This document shows positions 45,414-54,571 of a stretch of DNA of 64,000 nt, piece by piece (position 1 is the stretch's first letter; every line of letters starts with the position of its first letter). A model generated the notes under the pieces. The model was not told the DNA's origin and ran no database searches. It worked only from the letters and a program-made list of their open reading frames with translations. Position numbers and translations under genes: made by a program. The stretch is taken from contig NZ_JAQWXX010000040.1 of the NCBI RefSeq assembly GCF_029254265.1, positions 57,884 through 121,883 on the forward strand. The letters run 5' to 3'. Source of the stretch: Algoriphagus sp. (GTDB taxonomy: Bacteria > Bacteroidota > Bacteroidia > Cytophagales > Cyclobacteriaceae).

Positions 45414-46130
45414 TTAGGTATGCATAGCTACACCTCTTGTCGGATTTGGATTGATTGTGTCAGTTTCTACTAATCCATCTCTCAGTCTCACGACACGATG
45501 TGCATAGTGTGCTATGTCATCTTCGTGTGTTACCATAATTATAGTATTGCCTTTTGAATGAAGCTCATGAAAAAGCTCCATGATGTCGTAGGAAGTTTTA
45601 GAGTCCAAATTACCTGTAGGTTCATCTGCCAAAATGATACTTGGATCATTTACAAGGGCTCTTGCGATTGCCACACGTTGTCTTTGTCCACCAGAAAGCT
45701 CGTTTGGTCTATGTTTTGTCCGATCTCCAAGACCTACATTAGAAAGCGCTTGAAAAGCTCGCTCTTCACGCTCAGATTTGCTAAAACCCGCATAGACGAG
45801 GGGTAAGGCTACATTTTCCAAACAGCTCGCTCTTGGTAAAAGGTTAAAAGTTTGAAATACAAATCCAATTTCCTTATTACGAATCTCAGCAAGCTCGTTT
45901 TCACTCATATGGGAGACATCTTTATCATTTAGGATATAAGTCCCAGATGTTGGAGTATCTAAGCAGCCAATAATGTTCATTAAGGTCGATTTTCCGGAAC
46001 CCGAGGGACCCATGAAAGCTACATATTCCCCACGATCAACAGTTATAGAAATAGACTTCAAAGCTTCAATGATTTCAAAGCCCATTTTATAGGTTTTGTT
46101 GATTTCGTGAGTTTCTATAATCTTGGACAT
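45414..46130 (-). CDS. ABC transporter ATP-binding protein, MacB/LolD type
   Basis: 238 aa. Walker [11 protein letters not shown]-loop [10 protein letters not shown], signature [15 protein letters not shown], Walker [13 protein letters not shown]-loop TH. The N-terminus [14 protein letters not shown] and [15 protein letters not shown], with the LPR Q-loop, are typical of the MacB/LolD/FtsE-like mechanotransmission family. No permease is encoded next to it in the window, so it works with a distant partner or is orphan. Monocistronic on the minus strand. Confidence 0.93.
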   Translation of the reverse strand: MSKIIETHEINKTYKMGFEIIEALKSISITVDRGEYVAFMGPSGSGKSTLMNIIGCLDTPTSGTYILNDKDVSHMSENELAEIRNKEIGFVFQTFNLLPRASCLENVALPLVYAGFSKSEREERAFQALSNVGLGDRTKHRPNELSGGQRQRVAIARALVNDPSIILADEPTGNLDSKTSYDIMELFHELHSKGNTIIMVTHEDDIAHYAHRVVRLRDGLVETDTINPNPTRGVAMHT

Positions 46131-46209
46131 GGGGTGGTGGTTTTGAGTTAAAGTAGTGGTTTAGTATTTATTTTGGTTTAGAACCTGTTTCAAATTACGT
46201 GAATGCTTT

Positions 46210-48999
46210 TTAATAGTTTCCTCTTTCTAGTTGGAAAATTTCTTCTTTCGAAAGCCATTCCTGCATTTGAATTAAAGCATCATTGGCGTAATTATCAAGT
46301 CCTATTGCTTTAGCAGCATTAATTTTAGCTATCCAGAGAAGAGGGTCTCGATTAAACTCCGTAGCTGAATTCAAGATTTCATATTTGGTTAGAGGATCTT
46401 GGTTAATCAAAGCTGCACTAATTATCAGCGGAGTATAATAAGGGTTACCGGTCAATTCTTCCTCCAATCCCAGCCAAGTCAGAAGAGATTCGACGGAATC
46501 AATAGATTTCAAATCCGGATTGCTAAGATACTTTTCAAGCTTTTCCCGTACTCCGATTTTAGCGGATATGTAATCTCCCAAAGCTTGTGTTTGGGCAGCT
46601 TTCAGGCCATGAGACTTATGTGCGATTAATCGGATAGCAAGGTCTGTTTTATATTCACTTTCTTCGAATTCGAGCCACTGTGTAAAAAGTGCTTGCGGTA
46701 GACTTTGATGAAATTTGCTAATCAATTCTAAGTACTTCGGTGTGCTAGTTCCTTCATCTGTTAGGTAAACTGGCAATAGAACATTGAATTTCTCACGTAA
46801 TTCAATTGCTTTTTCAGGTAACCCGCCAAGTCCATAAATACTCCAATGATGCGTGTCGAATGCCTGAAAACCTTTTTCTTGTGCGGCTTCTAATTCTAAT
46901 GCAGCCTTTCTAAAATCTAGGTTTTGAGCTAAAATCAAAGCAGATAATTGCAAATAATACCCAGCATCACCAGTGTTTCGAAAAGCTAATCCATTCAAAT
47001 TTTTTACAACGTCCACAATTCTTCCAGCAGCCAGACTTCTTATGACTTCGGTTTCCTGTAATTGCATCTGAAAGGATTGATATAAAGGCGAATTCGCTAA
47101 ACTATCTAAAAGTTTAAGCTCGGTATCCGGGTTATTCTTTTTTTGAGAAGCAAAAAGATTTCTATAGCCAGCATTAACCAGCATTGGGCTGGATGATGTT
47201 TCTATCTGATTTTCAATTTTTTGAATCAAGTCTTTGCTTGGGATATTCCCTAAAGCATTTGAAGCAACAAGAAGATTGATGTTTGAAGGGAGATCTTTTT
47301 GAAGAATCTGAGTCGATTCAGGTTTGCCAGCCATCGTCTGGAGTGCCGAAAGATTTGATAGTAAAATTTCTTCAGGGTTGCTAATGCTCCTCAAAAGCTC
47401 CAAAGCTTCTTCTCGCTTATTAATTTTAGTGTAGAAAAGAGCTAGATTATTTATCAATTTTGGATGGTCAGGGAAATAATTCAATCCTCTTTCCAGATAA
47501 TAAACTGCTTCAAAAAGTGTGTTTTCACTATGCAATTGATCGCTTAACAACAAAATATTGTCTACTTGAGGGGCTTCTGCAAAACTTTCTTCAAGGTGTT
47601 GCTTGGCCAATGTAGGTTGCTTTAATTCCAGAAGTAATTGAGCTGTAGCATTTTTTGCTTTGGGGTTTTTACGATAGCGCATCCAAGCATTTTCATAAAG
47701 AATGCTAGCCTCAAGCTTTTGATCTGTCTGATAGTAATAATCGGCCAAAGTATTGGTAGTCATGGCATTGACTTGAACTCCTATTATTGCATCCGAATAA
47801 GTGATCAAAACTAGCATGGTAATCAAACCACCAATTCTTAAATGGTAATAAGGTAATGAATGTGGCTTGTATAGAATTAAGTCGACTGACTTTCCTGAGT
47901 CCATTACTGAAAGGAAGTTCGAAAAAATATAAACTAAAAAAAACAAAGAAAATCCCAGTTGGCTATAAGTGATTAGATGCTTGAATAACTCTTCGGCAGG
48001 CTGATTTCCAGCCAGTTTTAATTTCCAGATTAACCAGCAGGAAATAGCAAAACCTAAAAGATAGAGCGCTTTTAAAGCTTTTGAGTTTGTTGCTAGATCA
48101 GTACATTGGTTCAGCTTAGCTTGTAGTGAAACCCAGCCAAATATTCCCATTGGAAAAATAATAAATAGGGGAGAGAAGGTAGGGAATGGGAGACCGGATT
48201 CACCTGTAAGCTCTAGGAATATGAAGAAAACTAAAGCTAAATACAGAAATCCAATCAACGCGATCTGAATAGAAACACGAAGCTGTAGTGTTCGGTTTGC
48301 CCTTGCAATCAGAAAGTATATTCCTGACAATACCCCATGACCATTCCAAAAGATCCAAGCTAGACTCAGACATAAACCTATGATCAGGGAATGTTCAGCC
48401 AAATAAAGCATAGGTTCTTTTATTGGACTTAGAGATGTCAAAATGAATACAGTACCTGCAAAGCTTATTGCTGTACAAATCCATTTAATCTTGAGGTTCC
48501 AATTTTGACCCCATACATGAAAAATGATAGCAGGAGTTATCGTCCCAACCAAGCTGATGATCAAGGAAAAATTGGAACTTACTCCTCCGATATTTAATCC
48601 ATTAAGGTTGCTAAAAGTGATTAAAATGATCCAGGCAGCTCCACCGATAATAAAGTATAACTTTTTGAATTCGCTCAAAAGTGTTAGGAAAGAGATACTT
48701 ACTACCGAAACTATAATTCCGAAAATATAGGATTCTGAAACATGAAAGTCCGGGCGAAATGATTTGAATTCCTGAAAGACAAGAAAGTTGTCTACTTCAA
48801 TCGGAAATGAAATAGGTCCGATCTGTGCCCAATCGAAAGGAATCGAGACGCGTTCAGAGAAGTAAGCGGTTGAAATATTTTCGTAAGGAACTGGATTGAA
48901 AACAATGTAATAGAGCGCAAAAAAAACGCCTAGAATTAGAAAAAGGAAGCTGGGAATTTTGGAGTATGATGCTGAACTCAATTTGCTTTCTGGATTCAT
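46210..48999 (-). CDS. Large polytopic membrane protein with C-terminal TPR region
   Basis: 929 aa. The N-terminal half (about 1-420) holds many TM helices (for example IPSFLFLILGVFFALYYIVF, LYFIIGGAAWIILITFS, WICTAISFAGTVFILTSL). The C-terminal 500 residues are TPR-like helical repeats (ADYYYQTDQKLEASILYENAW, NAVYYLERGLNYFPDHPKL-like units). Function unknown; may scaffold an envelope complex. Start codon overlaps the gatC stop by one base (TAATG), making it the last gene of a chain globin-plsC-gatC-this. Confidence 0.8.
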   Translation of the reverse strand: MNPESKLSSASYSKIPSFLFLILGVFFALYYIVFNPVPYENISTAYFSERVSIPFDWAQIGPISFPIEVDNFLVFQEFKSFRPDFHVSESYIFGIIVSVVSISFLTLLSEFKKLYFIIGGAAWIILITFSNLNGLNIGGVSSNFSLIISLVGTITPAIIFHVWGQNWNLKIKWICTAISFAGTVFILTSLSPIKEPMLYLAEHSLIIGLCLSLAWIFWNGHGVLSGIYFLIARANRTLQLRVSIQIALIGFLYLALVFFIFLELTGESGLPFPTFSPLFIIFPMGIFGWVSLQAKLNQCTDLATNSKALKALYLLGFAISCWLIWKLKLAGNQPAEELFKHLITYSQLGFSLFFLVYIFSNFLSVMDSGKSVDLILYKPHSLPYYHLRIGGLITMLVLITYSDAIIGVQVNAMTTNTLADYYYQTDQKLEASILYENAWMRYRKNPKAKNATAQLLLELKQPTLAKQHLEESFAEAPQVDNILLLSDQLHSENTLFEAVYYLERGLNYFPDHPKLINNLALFYTKINKREEALELLRSISNPEEILLSNLSALQTMAGKPESTQILQKDLPSNINLLVASNALGNIPSKDLIQKIENQIETSSSPMLVNAGYRNLFASQKKNNPDTELKLLDSLANSPLYQSFQMQLQETEVIRSLAAGRIVDVVKNLNGLAFRNTGDAGYYLQLSALILAQNLDFRKAALELEAAQEKGFQAFDTHHWSIYGLGGLPEKAIELREKFNVLLPVYLTDEGTSTPKYLELISKFHQSLPQALFTQWLEFEESEYKTDLAIRLIAHKSHGLKAAQTQALGDYISAKIGVREKLEKYLSNPDLKSIDSVESLLTWLGLEEELTGNPYYTPLIISAALINQDPLTKYEILNSATEFNRDPLLWIAKINAAKAIGLDNYANDALIQMQEWLSKEEIFQLERGNY

Positions 49000-49286
49000 T
49001 ATTCTAATACCTTCGGAACGCGGAAGTAGTCGGAATCACTTTTTGGGGCATTTTTCAAACCTTCGGAATGGCTTAATTGATTGGCTACTTTATCCTCACG
49101 CATTACATTTACTTCAGTAGACATAGTCGTCAGTGGCTCGATATTCTCGGTATCGATTTCATTCAATTGCTCCACCCAATCAAGAATCTGGCTCATATCT
49201 TTTGACATTTTTTCCGCGCTGCTTTCGTCAAACTCCAGCCTAGCTAAGTGAGCAATTTTCTTGATTGAATCTTTATCGATTTTCAT
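48999..49286 (-). CDS. gatC: Asp-tRNA(Asn)/Glu-tRNA(Gln) amidotransferase subunit C
   Basis: 95 aa. Stabilises the GatCAB amidotransferase that makes Gln-tRNA(Gln) and Asn-tRNA(Asn). IKKIAHLARLEFDESSAEKMSKDMSQILDWVEQLNEIDTENI is the family core, with VMREDKV and the C-terminal DYFRVPKVLE. GatA and GatB are not in the window. Overlaps plsC by 4 nt (ATGA) and the TPR gene by 1 nt. Confidence 0.92.
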   Translation of the reverse strand: MKIDKDSIKKIAHLARLEFDESSAEKMSKDMSQILDWVEQLNEIDTENIEPLTTMSTEVNVMREDKVANQLSHSEGLKNAPKSDSDYFRVPKVLE

Positions 49287-50014
49287 AGTGTGTTATTGTC
49301 TTTATCAAGTTGATTTTGAATAACCTGAAAACACGTTGCCTTTATGCTTTCCTCAGACTCTCCTTCTTTGGCTAAAATTGGTTCGTGAAGAATCATTTTC
49401 GCATTTCTTCTTCTCAAAAGAAGATTTCCATCATCAGGCAAAATTAGATGATTATAGGATAAAGTGACAGGGATAATTGGGATTTGTTTATCGATTGCTA
49501 ATCGGAAAGCCCCATTTTTAAAGGGAATCATTTTGGGTGGATTTTTGGTATAGATTCCTCCTTCCGGAAAAATAATGATTCCACTTCCGGAATCTAAAGC
49601 CTCACTTGCCCTTTTTAGAGTTTCGGCTCTACTTTTCAATCTTTCCCGATCCACAGCGATATGTAGACTTTTGAAATAATAGCCGAAAAGTGGGGCTTTT
49701 CGTATCGAAGCCTTTCCTACAAATAATACGTCACCTGGAATAAATCCCATCATGGGGATATCGAGATAACTAAAGTGATTTGCAAGGAAAATATAGGGCT
49801 TCCCTTTGACTAGATGTGAATTATTTTGAATCTCAACGGGAAGAAAAATAATTGAGAAATATGCCCTAGCCCAATATCTATTTATTTTTCTGCCAAATCT
49901 TTTCCAACCAGGAATCCATATACACAAGAGTAAAAATGGAAAAATGATCAGAAAGGAGATCATAAAAAGGATTCCAGCATAAAATGTATAAAGGTAGCGA
50001 AAAGCCTTATTCAT
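49283..50014 (-). CDS. plsC: 1-acyl-sn-glycerol-3-phosphate acyltransferase
   Basis: Adds the second acyl chain in phosphatidic acid synthesis at the inner membrane. 243 aa. N-terminal TM segment (YTFYAGILFMISFLIIFPFLLLCIW), catalytic HX4D as NHFSYLDIP, second motif FPEGG, third IPVTL. Overlaps gatC by 4 nt and the globin gene by 8 nt. Confidence 0.9.
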   Translation of the reverse strand: MNKAFRYLYTFYAGILFMISFLIIFPFLLLCIWIPGWKRFGRKINRYWARAYFSIIFLPVEIQNNSHLVKGKPYIFLANHFSYLDIPMMGFIPGDVLFVGKASIRKAPLFGYYFKSLHIAVDRERLKSRAETLKRASEALDSGSGIIIFPEGGIYTKNPPKMIPFKNGAFRLAIDKQIPIIPVTLSYNHLILPDDGNLLLRRRNAKMILHEPILAKEGESEESIKATCFQVIQNQLDKDNNTL

Positions 50015-50381
50015 GATTAATCAAATGGTTAGCCACCTTAATGAAATACTCCATCATTAATTCCTTGACATTTGGTTCCAATTGAAGTTTGTCAAGCGCA
50101 GAAAACATGGCATTTAGCCAATGATTCCTCATCGTCGAATCGATTTCCCATTCCAGATGTCTCATTCTCAGACGTGGATGACCACGCTGCTCAGAGTATT
50201 TTTGGGGACCTCCAAACACTTGTAATAAAAAAAGGTATAATCGCTCCTCAGCTCCGGACATGTCTTCTGGATAAAGCTCTCGCAGTTCTGGGTTGGAGGC
50301 CACTTCTTCATAAAAATAGCTTGTAAGTTGTTTGATTCGATCCGCTCCAATCAATTCAAAAACACTCTGAAATGGATTCAT
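50007..50381 (-). CDS. Truncated hemoglobin, group II (TrHbO)
   Basis: 124 aa 2-over-2 globin. QVFGGPQKYSEQRGHPRLRMRHLEWEI is almost the textbook group II string, with the proximal heme His75; Trp at the G8 position appears in NHWLNAMFSAL. Likely roles by family are NO or peroxide chemistry or oxygen delivery. First gene of the overlapping chain with plsC and gatC; the grouping with lipid and translation genes has no obvious logic. Confidence 0.9.
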   Translation of the reverse strand: MNPFQSVFELIGADRIKQLTSYFYEEVASNPELRELYPEDMSGAEERLYLFLLQVFGGPQKYSEQRGHPRLRMRHLEWEIDSTMRNHWLNAMFSALDKLQLEPNVKELMMEYFIKVANHLINHE

Positions 50382-50403
50382 TCGGTAAACTTACCAAAAT
50401 CTC

Positions 50404-51759
50404 TCAAGCCTCCCACTTTTTTACCTTTATGGATGTACCTTCTGTGGAAATGACTACTACTTCTTCTCCTTGATCTAAGAATTCCCCACGTGAATAGGCA
50501 TCATAGATTTCACCTTCGATTTCTACTCTTCCGCTTGGCCGGAGTCTTGAGTGTACTTTTCCTCTTTTTCCTATCAATTCATTTGCATAAATAGTGGAAG
50601 TAAATCCTTCAGATCGTTGTTGGGTATTTGCTAGAGTGACACCGCTGAATGCTCCCCATTCATTGACTTTTGGGGTCAACCAAAATACTAAGCCGACAGA
50701 AGCAATGGAAGCGATAATTACTGTTAGCAATGCGCCAAATAGATCTTCTGCTGGGACAAACTGAAAATCAAAGTTTTGGTTTGGTAGCATGCCAAGAACT
50801 AATCCAGCCAAAATACAGACAATGCCCAGAACTCCAAAAACCCCAAAGCCAGGAATTACAAACAGTTCCACAGCGAGCAAAATCACTCCTACAAAAAACA
50901 CAATGATCTCCCAGTTTTCAGCTAATCCATTTAAATAAAAAGGAATGAAATATAGAATCACTGCGATAATCGATGCCGCCAATGGAAATCCAATTCCTGG
51001 GGTCTGAAGCTCGAAATAAAGCCCTCCAATGATAATAAGTATCAAAAATCCACTTACAGCAGGACTAAGAAAAAATGATATAATCTGCTCTGTTTGGTCT
51101 GGCTCATAGGTGATCAGTTCGGCATTTTGTAGGTTTTGTGCTTCCAGAATTTCAGCAATACTTGTATACTCACCATCACAAAAGCCGTATTTTATGGCTT
51201 CAGAGACAGAAAATGTGATAACCGATCCTTCCTCTGTAATTCCATCGATCTGAATTTTTTCATCAACCATTGCTTCGGCGATTTTTGGATCTCGTCCTTG
51301 GGCCTCAGCAGTACTTCGCATCATTGAGCGCATATAGGATTGGTACTTGTCTGGCGCTGCTGCGCCATCTGTTCCATTGACTACTGTAGCTGCTCCAATG
51401 CTAGAGCCTGGAGCCATGTAAATACTGTCTGTTGCTATAGAGATCAAAGCCCCAGCTGAAGCGGCGTCTTTATTAATAAAAACATAAATGGGGATTTGAC
51501 TTTCTAAAAGCATGGTTCGGATGTCATCAGCATCATTTACTGCACCGCCGTAGGTGTCCATTTCGATTATGATGAGATCTGCATCCTCGTCTTTTGCTTT
51601 TTCCAGCGCTATTTTTACTCGTCTATTCATACCCGGATCAATATCTTTATCGATCTTGAATGTGAAGATTTTGTTTATCTCCTTTGAGTTAACTTGGCCA
51701 AAGCCTACTGAAGAAAAGGAAAGCAAAAGAATAAGAAATACAAGTAGATTTTTTTTCAT
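50404..51759 (-). CDS. NfeD family membrane-bound serine protease
   Basis: 451 aa from the ATG at 51759; the longer GTG start would precede the signal peptide MKKNLLVFLILLLSFSSVGFGQ. ClpP-class protease domain at about 30-230 with catalytic Ser101 in DAASAGALIS and a plausible Lys further on (DKYQSYMRSMMRS); four to five TM helices at about 240-370; C-terminal OB-fold NfeD domain (GKVHSRLRPSGRVEIEGEIYDA). Long form of NfeD, thought to cleave stomatin-type proteins; no stomatin gene is adjacent here. Confidence 0.9.
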   Translation of the reverse strand: MKKNLLVFLILLLSFSSVGFGQVNSKEINKIFTFKIDKDIDPGMNRRVKIALEKAKDEDADLIIIEMDTYGGAVNDADDIRTMLLESQIPIYVFINKDAASAGALISIATDSIYMAPGSSIGAATVVNGTDGAAAPDKYQSYMRSMMRSTAEAQGRDPKIAEAMVDEKIQIDGITEEGSVITFSVSEAIKYGFCDGEYTSIAEILEAQNLQNAELITYEPDQTEQIISFFLSPAVSGFLILIIIGGLYFELQTPGIGFPLAASIIAVILYFIPFYLNGLAENWEIIVFFVGVILLAVELFVIPGFGVFGVLGIVCILAGLVLGMLPNQNFDFQFVPAEDLFGALLTVIIASIASVGLVFWLTPKVNEWGAFSGVTLANTQQRSEGFTSTIYANELIGKRGKVHSRLRPSGRVEIEGEIYDAYSRGEFLDQGEEVVVISTEGTSIKVKKWEA

Positions 51760-51941
51760 TTTTGGAGCTATGATTCTAGGCTGATAAGATACAAAATCAT
51801 CTGTTAAACTGGCTTTTTTTGATGAAATCACTTTAACTATGGTAAATGCTAGCTTTGTTTTCTAGCATAATTCTTGCACCCTTCATTTTTAGAAAATAAT
51901 TTTAAATCAAATTTAGAGTAGCCCCAAATTTTCAAATTCTT

Positions 51942-53111
51942 ATGAGATTCAGATCAACTTACCTTTGGTCATTTTGTATAGCCATTACATCGTTTTTATC
52001 ATTTTCAATAAGTTCTTCAGCTTCCACGATTGATTCCGTTGGAGTGGAGAGAGTTGGAGATCAGTCATATATCCTCCATGAGGTAGAGCCGAAAGAAACT
52101 CTTTTTGGAATTTCTAGAAGATATCAAGCTCCCGTTGGGGATATTGTTAATGCAAATGCGTCCCTAAAGCAAGGATTGAAAATCGGTCAGACAATTCGAG
52201 TTCCTTTTATCCCGAAGTCTGAATTACCGGCAGGTGCAATATTGCACAAGGTTGTCCCTGGTGAGACTCTTTTTTCGATTTCTAAGAAGTATGGTGTGTC
52301 TGTGAATGAAATAATGGCCTCCAATGAACTTAAAGGGAACGACCTCAGTGTTGGTCAGCCATTAGTGATTCAAAAACCAGTCGTAGCAGAGACTAAACCC
52401 ACTCCGGTTTCTACCCCATCAGTTACAAATACAGCTACTCCAAAAGCTGAAACTCCTGCACCTGTAAAAGAGGCAAAAGCAAAACCTGAACCTAAGCCTA
52501 AGCCTGAAAACCCAAAGCCAGTAGCTCCAAAGCCAGAGGCTAGTCGACCATCGACTGTTGCTGCGACAAAAAGCACAACTCCAATAGTGCCAGGGGATTG
52601 GATGTCCCACACTGTTAAGTCTGATGAGACCTTATTTTCCATCGCAAGTCAATATGGTGCCCGAGTTGAAGATTTGATTACTTGGAATGCCTTGACATCA
52701 AATAATCTCGCTCCTGGTCAAGTTCTTAAAGTAGGCAGAGGCGCTCCTGAAGAGTCAAAAGTTCCGGTAGTTGGTACTCCAAAGGTAGTTTCCAGTGTTG
52801 AAGAAATGAACATAGAACCAACTGCTGAAAATACATCTGGCGGCTTTAAAAATGTAAAAGAAACTGGCCAAGCTGAATTGATCGAAGGCACTGGTGGCCA
52901 TAAAAAATATTTAGTGTTACATCGTACAGCACCAATTGGTACGATCATGCGAGTAAAAAATGAAGAGAACGATGTGACAATTTTCGCACGGGTTGTGGGG
53001 GTACTTCCTGAGACAGGAGATAATTCCAAATTAGTCATAAAGCTATCCCAAGCTGCTTTTGATCAACTTAAAGCTGTAAATGGAAGATTCCCTGTAGAAG
53101 TGATGTATTGA
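51942..53111 (+). CDS. Exported LysM protein with C-terminal beta domain
   Basis: 389 aa. Signal peptide ending near SISSSAS; three LysM domains (around 45-90, 105-147 and 222-265: HEVEPKETLFGISRRY, HKVVPGETLFSISKKY, HTVKSDETLFSIASQY); a Pro/Lys/Glu/Ala-rich linker of about 70 aa between LysM2 and LysM3; C-terminal ~100 aa domain (KKYLVLHRTAPIGTIMRVKN...PVEVMY) that looks like an RlpA-type double-psi barrel. Peptidoglycan-binding, periplasmic. Ends at a terminator. Confidence 0.88.
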   Translation: MRFRSTYLWSFCIAITSFLSFSISSSASTIDSVGVERVGDQSYILHEVEPKETLFGISRRYQAPVGDIVNANASLKQGLKIGQTIRVPFIPKSELPAGAILHKVVPGETLFSISKKYGVSVNEIMASNELKGNDLSVGQPLVIQKPVVAETKPTPVSTPSVTNTATPKAETPAPVKEAKAKPEPKPKPENPKPVAPKPEASRPSTVAATKSTTPIVPGDWMSHTVKSDETLFSIASQYGARVEDLITWNALTSNNLAPGQVLKVGRGAPEESKVPVVGTPKVVSSVEEMNIEPTAENTSGGFKNVKETGQAELIEGTGGHKKYLVLHRTAPIGTIMRVKNEENDVTIFARVVGVLPETGDNSKLVIKLSQAAFDQLKAVNGRFPVEVMY

Positions 53112-53134
53112 AAACATTAAATTATATCCTGAAA

Positions 53135-53166
53135 AAAGGTCAGCATTAGGCTGGCCTTTTTTGTTT
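53135..53166 (+). terminator. Terminator after the LysM gene
   Basis: 10-bp stem aaaggtcagc/gctggccttt with one G-U, 5-nt loop, then T-rich tail. Confidence 0.85.
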
Positions 53167-53249
53167 TTTGGGGATCAATAGGATTCCAAAATTGCTTCCT
53201 TTTTTACTTTCCGATCAATAGTTCTAATTTCGACATTAGTTACACTGAA

Positions 53250-53804
53250 ATGAATCGACTCCAACTTATATTTCACCATGTTTTTAGATTTATCTGGAAT
53301 TTGATATTTATTATATCTTATCCAGTCTTGGCGAGTTTTGGATTGATTTTCATCGGGATTACCTATGTGTTTTCCTTGCTTTCTGGATTTTTGGCTAGAA
53401 TCAAACCTGAAGGGAAGGCTGTAGTACTTAAAGAGTCTGAATGGGAAACTCTTCCTCATTCGTCTGATTTGTTTGAGGCTAAGCTTGTTAAGCAAATTAT
53501 GTTTGGACCTTCAGGATTTATTCTTCGAAGGAAAGATGGAGTGCCTTCTGTTCTTTCTGATTTTGTTTTTGGTAAAAAAGTCCGAGTTATTGATGAAGGG
53601 TTTATTCTTGAAAAATGGAATTCACTTGAATCAAAAGATCTTCCTGATTTTGATATTTGTCTTTACAATCCAGATGAAGACTCCTTGAAATCTCTGACTA
53701 ATATTAATTGCTTTGATTGGCACGTTTCAGAAAAAGTTGATAATGAACTTTCCTTCAAATGGTTTGATGGAACTCAAGGAGGTGAAGTTAAAGTAGCACT
53801 TTGA
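53250..53804 (+). CDS. Membrane-anchored protein of unknown function
   Basis: 184 aa. Two hydrophobic segments at the N-terminus (about 10-50: FRFIWNLIFIISYPVLASFG and LIFIGITYVFSLLSGFLA), then a soluble acidic domain with KQIMFGPSGFILRRKDGVPSVLSDFVFGKK. Not recognised. Its stop overlaps the next ATG by one base (TGATG), so it is coupled to the TIGR02757 gene. Confidence 0.7.
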   Translation: MNRLQLIFHHVFRFIWNLIFIISYPVLASFGLIFIGITYVFSLLSGFLARIKPEGKAVVLKESEWETLPHSSDLFEAKLVKQIMFGPSGFILRRKDGVPSVLSDFVFGKKVRVIDEGFILEKWNSLESKDLPDFDICLYNPDEDSLKSLTNINCFDWHVSEKVDNELSFKWFDGTQGGEVKVAL

Positions 53805-54571
53805 TGCAAGATTTGAAGGGTTTCTTGGACGAAAAAGTCGAAGAGTATAATCGTCCAGAATTTATCATACTCGATCCTATTTCGATTCCACACCAATTTT
53901 CCAAAAAAGAGGATATAGAAATCACCGGTTTTATAGCGGCTATTTTGGCATGGGGTCAGCGAAAAACAATTATAAATAAATGTCAGGAGTTGTTTCAATT
54001 GATGGATAATGACCCTCATCAGTTCATTATTCATCACAAGGAGTCAGATCTTAAGCCTTTTTTAAGTTTCAAGCATCGGACTTTCAATGAAATCGACACC
54101 CTGTATTTCATACATTTTTTTAATTGGTTTTACAAAAAGCATACTTTTTTAGAAGAGGCTTTTTTGATCGGCCAAACAGGATCTCAGGATTCAATGTTTT
54201 CCATTTTGGAACAATTCCATGAATTCTTTTTTTCGATACCTGACGCGCCTAATCGCACCAAAAAGCACATCGCAACACCAAAGCGAAAAGCAGCCTGCAA
54301 GCGAATTAATATGTTTTTAAGATGGATGGTGCGTTCTGATGATAAGGGAGTAGATTTTGGTATTTGGCAAAAAATAAAACCGTCCCAATTGATCTGCCCT
54401 TGTGACTTACATGTTGACAGGGTGGGAAGAAAACTCGGTTTGATCACAAGAAAGCAAACTGATTGGCAAACAGCTGTGGAATTGACCGAGAAACTTCGGG
54501 AATTTGATCCCGAAGATCCGGTTAAATATGATTTTGCCTTATTTGGGCTAGGAGTAGAAGAGAAGTTTTAA
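53804..54571 (+). CDS. TIGR02757 / DUF2400 family protein
   Basis: 255 aa; ATG at 53804 used rather than the TTG one codon before. ITGFIAAILAWGQRKTII, HFFNWFYKKHT, TPKRKAACKRINMFLRWMVR and KPSQLICPCDLHVDRVGRKLGL are the family landmarks, and the latter half resembles the HhH region of DNA glycosylases. Function is unknown experimentally; a nucleic-acid role is inferred. Convergent with the ATP-grasp gene, whose stop overlaps this stop. Confidence 0.88.
   Translation: MQDLKGFLDEKVEEYNRPEFIILDPISIPHQFSKKEDIEITGFIAAILAWGQRKTIINKCQELFQLMDNDPHQFIIHHKESDLKPFLSFKHRTFNEIDTLYFIHFFNWFYKKHTFLEEAFLIGQTGSQDSMFSILEQFHEFFFSIPDAPNRTKKHIATPKRKAACKRINMFLRWMVRSDDKGVDFGIWQKIKPSQLICPCDLHVDRVGRKLGLITRKQTDWQTAVELTEKLREFDPEDPVKYDFALFGLGVEEKF

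Noticed and set aside
52370..52642. Minus-strand 90-aa frame rich in Gly, Val and Ala
   Set aside because: Antisense to the Pro/Lys/Ala-rich linker of the LysM protein; low-complexity artefact.
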